Assembly: GCA_005885015.1 (NCBI GenBank)
Contig: VAYG01000043.1
Span: 1 to 11,025, forward strand
Reading direction: 5' to 3'
DNA length: 11,025 nt
Source: Actinomycetota bacterium
GTDB taxonomy: Bacteria > Actinomycetota > UBA4738
Made by a program: the position numbers and the translations under genes. The first letter of the stretch is position 1; each line of letters starts with the position of its first letter. This document shows positions 5,795 through 11,025 of this stretch, piece by piece. The notes under the pieces are model-generated. The model had not been told where the DNA came from. It did no database searches and saw nothing but the letters and a program-made list of their open reading frames with translations.

Positions 5795-6355
5795 CTATCG
5801 CTCCACGTCGAACGTGACGTTGGCGAGCACGGGGGGATCGAAGGGCGCGTGGTCCACCGCCACGAACTGGATCTCCAGCTGGTGGTCGCCGGTTCGGTCG
5901 ATCTGGATGCGCGAATCCAGGCCGGCGGTCATCGCCTCCAGCTCACCGTCGATGAACACGTGGAGATGTCCCTCATCGGAGGTGAGGAGTCGCGAGGTGA
6001 AGGGAACGATCCTCCCCCCGTCGACCCGGACCCGCACATCCAGGTAGGCCGGATCACCGTGTAGGACCTCCCCCGGCCGGGGCGACAGGATCTCCAGGCG
6101 GGCCGCGGTCGCCGGACGCGCTTTCGAAGGCTGCGGGCCGATGGGCGGCATGGCGATCGACAGGACGAAGCTGGCCAGGGCCAACGCGGCCAGGGCCCAT
6201 CCGGCTCGGGTAGAAAGACCGGCGAATCCTCGGTCCTGAAGGCGCGATACGGCCACGTACCCCAACCCCAGGCTCAGGGCCAGGGCGGCCGTCGTGAACA
6301 TGAAGTTCAGGGGCGAACCGCCCAGGTGCGCCAGAGGCACATGCGGCAGGGTCAT
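5795..6355 (-). CDS. Membrane-anchored protein with extracytoplasmic GHLHV domain, function unknown
   Basis: I do not recognise a named gene. The 186-aa product has two hydrophobic segments at about 17-37 and 50-70. A Pro-rich linker follows, then a beta-rich domain at about 86-186. This domain starts LEILSPRPGEVLHG and carries DEGHLHVFIDGE (127-138) and AVDHAPFDPPV (166-176). The pattern GHLHVxxDG ... DHxPFxPPV is typical of small extracytoplasmic beta-sandwich domains of unknown role. The three conserved histidines (130, 132, 169) could bind a metal, which is inference. The start at 6355 has no clear Shine-Dalgarno sequence. It is third in a same-strand run with the 194-aa and 45-aa proteins, separated from the latter by a strong hairpin. 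YihY follows 39 nt later. Confidence 0.75.
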   Translation of the reverse strand: MTLPHVPLAHLGGSPLNFMFTTAALALSLGLGYVAVSRLQDRGFAGLSTRAGWALAALALASFVLSIAMPPIGPQPSKARPATAARLEILSPRPGEVLHGDPAYLDVRVRVDGGRIVPFTSRLLTSDEGHLHVFIDGELEAMTAGLDSRIQIDRTGDHQLEIQFVAVDHAPFDPPVLANVTFDVER

Positions 6356-6376
6356 GGCGGGCTCATCCGGCGAGCG

Positions 6377-6407
6377 GGAGCGAGGGCGCGGAGGGCCCCC
6401 TCGCTCC
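6377..6407 (-). terminator. 10-bp perfect hairpin directly after the 45-aa gene
   Basis: GGAGCGAGGG (6377-6386) and CCCTCGCTCC (6398-6407) pair perfectly around an 11-nt loop. The stem begins at the base next to the small gene's TGA (6408-6410) and ends 21 nt before the ATG of the 186-aa gene. No T-tract is present. It could be a terminator or attenuator, or a stem protecting the upstream message. Confidence 0.5.
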
Positions 6408-6545
6408 TCAACCCCTCGAGCGTTCCCGTTCCTCTCTCCGGTCGCGCATGATCGAGATCATGAAGAAGCTCGTCAGCCCGATCATGAAGACTCCGAAGAG
6501 CACGGTGGCCAGGACCTGCTGTCCGGTCATCGCGATGAGCAGCAT
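6408..6545 (-). CDS. 45-aa single-pass membrane protein, translationally coupled
   Basis: This short frame starts with ATG at 6545 and stops at 6408. It encodes a hydrophobic segment (about residues 11-33, TGQQVLATVLFGVFMIGL and onward) and a strongly charged tail (RDRREERERSR). Its ATG shares one base with the TGA of the preceding 194-aa gene (TGATG). GGAGG lies 5 nt upstream of the start, still inside that gene. Both features argue for real, coupled translation. The cytoplasmic-positive tail suggests the N-terminus faces outside. Small single-helix proteins of this sort are often subunits of larger membrane complexes; here the natural partner would be the 194-aa protein. I do not recognise a family. 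Confidence 0.7.
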   Translation of the reverse strand: MLLIAMTGQQVLATVLFGVFMIGLTSFFMISIMRDRREERERSRG

Positions 6546-7129
6546 CAGGACCTCCAACTTTCCTCAGCGAGCTTGGGCGCCCGATAGGCCCGGTATCCGA
6601 GGTAGGCCACGACAAGGAGAGCGGTGACGGCCAGGTTGTACCAGAAGTGCAGGTACACGACCTGGAACGGTCCGGTTCCGAACTTCGGCGTGTGGCCCAG
6701 GATGCCCGGGGCAGGGTTCCAGCCGTGGGCGTAGTACTGATACATCTTCACGGCGTGTTCGCTCACGTGCCAGCCGGCCTGCACGACCATGGCCGCCACC
6801 AGAGCGACCCACGCCACGACGTTGTACTGGCGCCACTCCTTACGCCACATGCGGTACCCCACGAACATCATCACGATGGCGAGCCCGAGGCCCACGTTGT
6901 AGATGAAGTGCGCCCACTCGACGTCGAGCCACACGCCGAGCAGCCCGTGCGGCGGCGTCTTCACGTGCTGAACGTTCTTCTGATAGATCTGCGCGACGTG
7001 CTCGGCGAAGTGGGCCACCTGCAGGAGCAGGGCCATGCCGAACACCAGGCCCATGCGGCGATACCGCTGGACCGGCGACAGCACCTCCGGGCGAGCCCGG
7101 ACATCCAAGGCTTCGCTGATCGTTGCCAC
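6545..7129 (-). CDS. Four-helix membrane protein with duplicated HxxEH / HFxYN motif, function unknown
   Basis: I do not recognise the family. The 194-aa protein has four hydrophobic segments at about 28-46, 72-90, 103-123 and 157-177. It is an internal duplication. Half one has AHFAEHVAQIYQ (39-50), LLG (63-65), EWAHFIYN (71-78) and GYRMWR (91-96). Half two has GWHVSEHAVKMYQ (119-131), ILG (143-145), VYLHFWYN (158-165) and GYRAYR (178-183). H40/E43/H44/H74 correspond to H121/E124/H125/H161, all at or near helix ends, as expected of heme or metal ligands or a proton path. This is inference. The GTG at 7129 follows AAGGGG by about 7 nt. The gene leads a cassette with the 45-aa and 186-aa proteins and lies 168 nt beyond ftsB. 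Confidence 0.8.
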   Translation of the reverse strand: MATISEALDVRARPEVLSPVQRYRRMGLVFGMALLLQVAHFAEHVAQIYQKNVQHVKTPPHGLLGVWLDVEWAHFIYNVGLGLAIVMMFVGYRMWRKEWRQYNVVAWVALVAAMVVQAGWHVSEHAVKMYQYYAHGWNPAPGILGHTPKFGTGPFQVVYLHFWYNLAVTALLVVAYLGYRAYRAPKLAEESWRS

Positions 7130-7130
7130 T

Positions 7131-7297
7131 CATCACCCCTTTGCCTTCGGTACAGGAACCAGGTGCGGCATGGTGAGGGAATGGGCGTGGAAAGGCTTAT
7201 GACCGCCCGCACTCCCGGGGAGTGAGCTTCCTCACACCGGCCCCGTGGGCCGGCTCACGGTCCAGGGCCGCCCGGCGGAGGCCCCCGCGGGCGAGGC
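7131..7297 (-). other. Hairpin-rich intergenic region between ftsB and the membrane cassette
   Basis: Three short inverted repeats lie in a row just after the ftsB stop: CCGGCCC/GGGCCGG (7237-7243 and 7247-7253), GTGAG/CTCAC (7222-7226 and 7231-7235) and ACTCCC/GGGAGT (7211-7216 and 7218-7223). GTGAGC/GCTCAC (7222-7227 and 7253-7258) can also pair around the first, giving competing folds. The first is the best candidate for the ftsB-operon terminator. No clear -35/-10 pair was found for the 194-aa gene, although it probably has its own promoter here. Confidence 0.45.
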
Positions 7298-7626
7298 CTA
7301 GCAGCTGGCCGGCTGGGGCGGGCCGCTCCGCGGCACCACGATGAACCCGATCTCGCCCTTCTTCACCATGCCGAGGCACTCCCGGGCCACCCGCTCGATG
7401 TATCGGGGATCTCCCAGGAGCTTGACCCGGCTCTGGAGGTCCGCGTTCTGCCTGACCAGGAGCTCGGTCTGTCGTTCCAGCTGGTCCAGCCTGTTGCGCT
7501 GGGAGACATAGGTTCGCATGGGCACGACCAGGTAGAAGAGCAACGCCATGACGACCAGCGCGAGGAGCGCTCCCCGCGGGGTGAACCGGACCCGCCGGCG
7601 AGCCCGGACCGATCGGGCGGCGGCGC

Positions 7627-7630
<4 letters not shown>
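7298..7630 (-). CDS. Septum formation initiator FtsB/DivIC
   Basis: This 110-aa bitopic protein has a basic cytoplasmic N-terminus (residues 1-19), one membrane helix (about 20-37), a coiled coil (about 41-73, with LDQLERQTELLVRQNADLQ) and the conserved extracytoplasmic end DPRYIERVARECLGMVKKGE (74-93). It belongs to the FtsB-FtsL-FtsQ type subcomplex that helps activate septal peptidoglycan synthesis. Its size and motif order are typical. The GTG at 7630 overlaps the eno TGA (GTGA), and a GGAGG-type site lies at the end of eno, so translation is coupled to eno. The position directly behind eno is the standard actinobacterial arrangement. What normally follows (DUF501 and ppx) has moved about 5 kb away. 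Confidence 0.93.
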
Positions 7631-8951
<1,321 letters not shown>

Positions 8952-8952
<1 letters not shown>

Positions 8953-8985
8953 CGGGGGTCCGATTGTATGGCCGGATCCCCCCGA
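8952..8985 (-). promoter_or_regulatory. Hairpin and -10-like box at the eno start codon
   Basis: TCGGGGG-TCCG (8952-8962) can pair with CGGA (8973-8976) and CCCCCGA (8979-8985), leaving a two-base bulge and a 10-nt loop. The stem includes the first base of the eno ATG. The loop contains TACAAT on the minus strand (8968-8963), a good -10 match ending 10 nt before the ATG, but without a clear -35. It may mark a near-leaderless eno promoter, a translational control hairpin, or a mazG terminator. Confidence 0.35.
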
Positions 8986-9004
8986 GATGGGGAGCGGGCC
9001 GTCC

Positions 9005-9832
9005 TCAGCGGGCCGCGCGGAACCGGTCGAGGAGCTCTTGATCTGAAAGGGCTTCCAGCTCGACTCCCTCCGACTCCGCCCGGTCCTTCATCCGGTCGAA
9101 CCGGCCGGCGAAACGCCGCGTCGCCTTGCGCAGGGCCGTCTCGGGGTCCACGTCGAGGCGGCGGCCCAGCGCTGCCACGGCGAACAGCACGTCGCCGAGC
9201 TCCTCCTCCGCCTGGTCCGGCGATGACCGCTCGAGCTCATCGAGCTCCTCCCGGACCTTCGCCATGGCCGCCTCCGAGGTCCGCCAGTCGAACCCGGATC
9301 CGGCGGCCCGGCGCTGGACCTTGGCCGCCCGTGCCAGCGCGGGAAGCGTGGGCGGGATCTCGTCGTCGACAAGATGCTCACCCTTCTCCTCGCTCTTGAT
9401 CCGCTCCCAGTTGACCAGGACCTGCGCGGCCGAATCGACCTGGACGTCCCCGAAGACGTGCGGATGGCGCCGGATCAGCTTGGCCACGATCCCGGCGGCC
9501 ACGTCGTCGATGTCGAACGCGCCCTCCTGCCGAGCCATCTCGGCGTGGAAGACCACCTGCAACAGGATGTCGCCCAGCTCCTCCCGAAGGCGGTCGGGGT
9601 CTCCCGCCTCGATGGCCTCCAGGGTCTCGTGGGTCTCCTCGAGGAGGTGCCGGGCCAGGCTCTGATGGGTCTGCTCGCGGTCCCATGGGCAACCGTCCGG
9701 CCCGCGGAGCCGGGCCATGACCTTCACCAGGTCCAGCAGGCGCTCGCCCTCGGCCCCGGACGGCGCCGGGCCGGCTGGGATCGGGGACTCGCGCTCGGAC
9801 GGCGACTCGTGAGCAGGCAACGTCGCGGGCAT
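9005..9832 (-). CDS. mazG: Nucleoside triphosphate pyrophosphohydrolase MazG
   Basis: This enzyme hydrolyses (d)NTPs, including damaged or non-canonical ones, to NMP and pyrophosphate. The 275-aa form has two tandem all-alpha MazG domains. The first carries CPWDREQTH (48-56), LLEETHE (63-69) with the EExxE metal site, and EELGDILLQ (84-92). The second carries REELDELE (194-201) and EEELGDVLF (209-217). Both retain the acidic metal-binding residues. The N-terminal 30 residues are Pro/Ser-rich and poorly constrained. The ATG at 9832 sits one base after the mfd TAA. An alternative ATG at 9862 would overlap mfd by 29 nt and add ten residues. Neither has a good Shine-Dalgarno, so translation is probably coupled to mfd. 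Its place between mfd and eno is normal for Actinomycetota. Confidence 0.95.
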   Translation of the reverse strand: MPATLPAHESPSERESPIPAGPAPSGAEGERLLDLVKVMARLRGPDGCPWDREQTHQSLARHLLEETHETLEAIEAGDPDRLREELGDILLQVVFHAEMARQEGAFDIDDVAAGIVAKLIRRHPHVFGDVQVDSAAQVLVNWERIKSEEKGEHLVDDEIPPTLPALARAAKVQRRAAGSGFDWRTSEAAMAKVREELDELERSSPDQAEEELGDVLFAVAALGRRLDVDPETALRKATRRFAGRFDRMKDRAESEGVELEALSDQELLDRFRAAR

Positions 9833-9833
9833 C

Positions 9834-11025
9834 TTAGGGCCCGGTCGCGCCGGTCGATCCATCGGCGGCCCGGAGGACGGTCTCGACCCAGCCGGTCAGG
9901 GCCTCGCCACCCATCGCCGGCGGCTGCTCCAAGTTCATGGTGCGCGTCGTCGCGTGGTAGGTCGCCTCCCCGACGCGCGTGCTCGCCTCCAGCCCGGTCG
10001 CTTCGTCGACGGGCCGGATGCGGATCTGCGTGCGGAACGTCGTGACCTCCTCCACCCCGATGTCCCGCGCGGTGATCTTCAGCGACGCCACGGCGAGCAG
10101 CGCGCTCACCGGCGGAGGCAGCGCACCGTACCGGTCCTCGGCTTCCGCCCGAACCTGAGACAACTCGTCGTGGTCGCGGGCCGTGCCGATCTTCCGGTAC
10201 AGCTCGAGGCGCAGGGCTTCCTGGCCCACCCATTCGGATGGGATGAACGCCTTCACCGGCAGGTCGATCCGGACGTCCCGCTCCTCTGGTATGGGCTCGC
10301 CCTTCATCTCGGCCACCGACTCGGCCAGGAGCTTCAGGTACGTGTCGAAGCCCACCGCGGCGATGTGGCCGTGTTGCTCGGCCCCCAGGAGGTTGCCCGC
10401 GCCCCGGATCTCCAGGTCGCGCATGGCCAGCCGGAATCCGGACCCGAGCGCGGTGAACCGCCCGATCGCCTCGAGCCGGTCGTGGGCCTCTTCGGTCAGG
10501 GCTGCCTGCGGCGAGAAGAACAGATAGGCGAAGGCCCGCTCCGCCGAGCGCCCCACTCGGCCCCGGAGCTGATAGAGCTGGGCCAGGCCGAGGCGGTCCG
10601 AGCGCTCGACGACCAGGGTGTTGGCCGAAGGGACGTCCAGCCCGCTCTCGATGATCGTGGTGCAGACCAGGACATCCGCGCTCTTGTCCCAGAACTCGAG
10701 CATGACCTTCTCCAGGCGCTCCTCGTCCATCTGCCCGTGGGCCACGACCACACGGGCCTCTTCGCCCAGCTTCTGCCGCACGTGCCCGGCGGCGCGCTCG
10801 ATCGTCTGCACCCGGTTGTGGACCCAGAACACCTGGCCCCCCCGAAGGAGCTCCCGGCGGACCGCCGCCAGGGCCATCTCCTCGTCGAACGGCCCCACGT
10901 AGGTCAGGACGGACTGCCGGTCCTCGGGCGGCGTGTCGACCACGCTCATCTCACGGATGCCCGACACGGCCATCTCGAGGGTTCGAGGGATGGGCGTGGC
11001 GGTCATTGTCAGCACGTCGACGCTG
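9834..11025 (-). CDS. mfd: Transcription-repair coupling factor Mfd, C-terminal part
   Basis: Mfd is a cytoplasmic DNA translocase that displaces stalled RNA polymerase and recruits UvrA to the lesion. The 396 codons in the window are about one third of a normal Mfd of about 1,150-1,200 aa. The gene continues past the right edge; the GTG at 11015 is internal. Visible parts are helicase motif III (TMTATPIPRT), the second RecA-like domain with VFWVHNRV and DVLVCTTIIESGLDVP, and motif VI (QLRGRVGRS). The TRG translocation module with RFTALGSGFRLAMRDLEIRGAGNLLG follows, ahead of the D7 regulatory domain beginning near FIPSEWVGQEALRLELYRKI. All motifs look intact. The final 30 or so residues (WVETVLRAADGSTG) are unconserved. 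It is the first visible gene of the mfd-mazG-eno-ftsB run. Confidence 0.97.
   Translation of the reverse strand, partial: SVDVLTMTATPIPRTLEMAVSGIREMSVVDTPPEDRQSVLTYVGPFDEEMALAAVRRELLRGGQVFWVHNRVQTIERAAGHVRQKLGEEARVVVAHGQMDEERLEKVMLEFWDKSADVLVCTTIIESGLDVPSANTLVVERSDRLGLAQLYQLRGRVGRSAERAFAYLFFSPQAALTEEAHDRLEAIGRFTALGSGFRLAMRDLEIRGAGNLLGAEQHGHIAAVGFDTYLKLLAESVAEMKGEPIPEERDVRIDLPVKAFIPSEWVGQEALRLELYRKIGTARDHDELSQVRAEAEDRYGALPPPVSALLAVASLKITARDIGVEEVTTFRTQIRIRPVDEATGLEASTRVGEATYHATTRTMNLEQPPAMGGEALTGWVETVLRAADGSTGATGP

Noticed and set aside
9005..9862. MazG as part of a toxin-antitoxin or phage-defence module
   Set aside because: It has full-length tandem domains and the housekeeping mfd-mazG-eno context. 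There is no mazEF-type neighbour.

Overview
This is a high-GC window, almost certainly from an actinomycete-type bacterium (Actinomycetota, possibly an uncultured or deep branch). The main clue is the minus-strand order mfd - mazG - eno - ftsB/divIC, followed further on by DUF501 and Ppx/GppA. That block is typical of Actinomycetota; in Mycobacterium tuberculosis the equivalents lie around Rv1020-Rv1026. GTG starts, short overlaps between genes and GC-rich codons fit the same picture.

Layout, read along the minus strand from the right edge. The C-terminal third of mfd (transcription-repair coupling factor) enters at 11025 and ends at 9834. mazG follows after one base, then eno, then ftsB/divIC, which overlaps the eno stop by 4 nt. 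A 168-nt intergenic stretch with several hairpins separates this housekeeping run from a small membrane cassette. The cassette encodes a 194-aa four-helix protein built from two copies of a histidine motif, a translationally coupled 45-aa single-helix protein, and a 186-aa membrane-anchored protein with a GHLHV/DHxPFxPP beta-domain. Next come a YihY/BrkB-type membrane protein, an S1-domain RNA-binding protein with its own good sigma-70-type promoter, a secreted six-blade Kelch-repeat protein, a DUF501-Ppx/GppA fusion, and a membrane-anchored cyclophilin. At the far left (1-140) a plus-strand gene ends convergently; its visible tail looks like a TolB/PD40 beta-propeller.

How it fits together. 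The right half is core metabolism, repair and division: transcription-coupled repair, removal of non-canonical NTPs, glycolysis and septum formation. In most Actinomycetota, DUF501 and ppx directly follow ftsB. Here they are fused into one protein and pushed about 5 kb away by the membrane, S1 and Kelch genes. The parts least explained by known families are the 194-aa/45-aa/186-aa membrane cassette and the Kelch region. The Kelch gene is bracketed by a 17-bp direct repeat copied from the 3' end of the S1 gene, and its upstream region can be drawn as a pseudoknot. Two genes (S1 and DUF501-Ppx) have Shine-Dalgarno sequences that point to ATC or ATA codons rather than to their nearest GTG.
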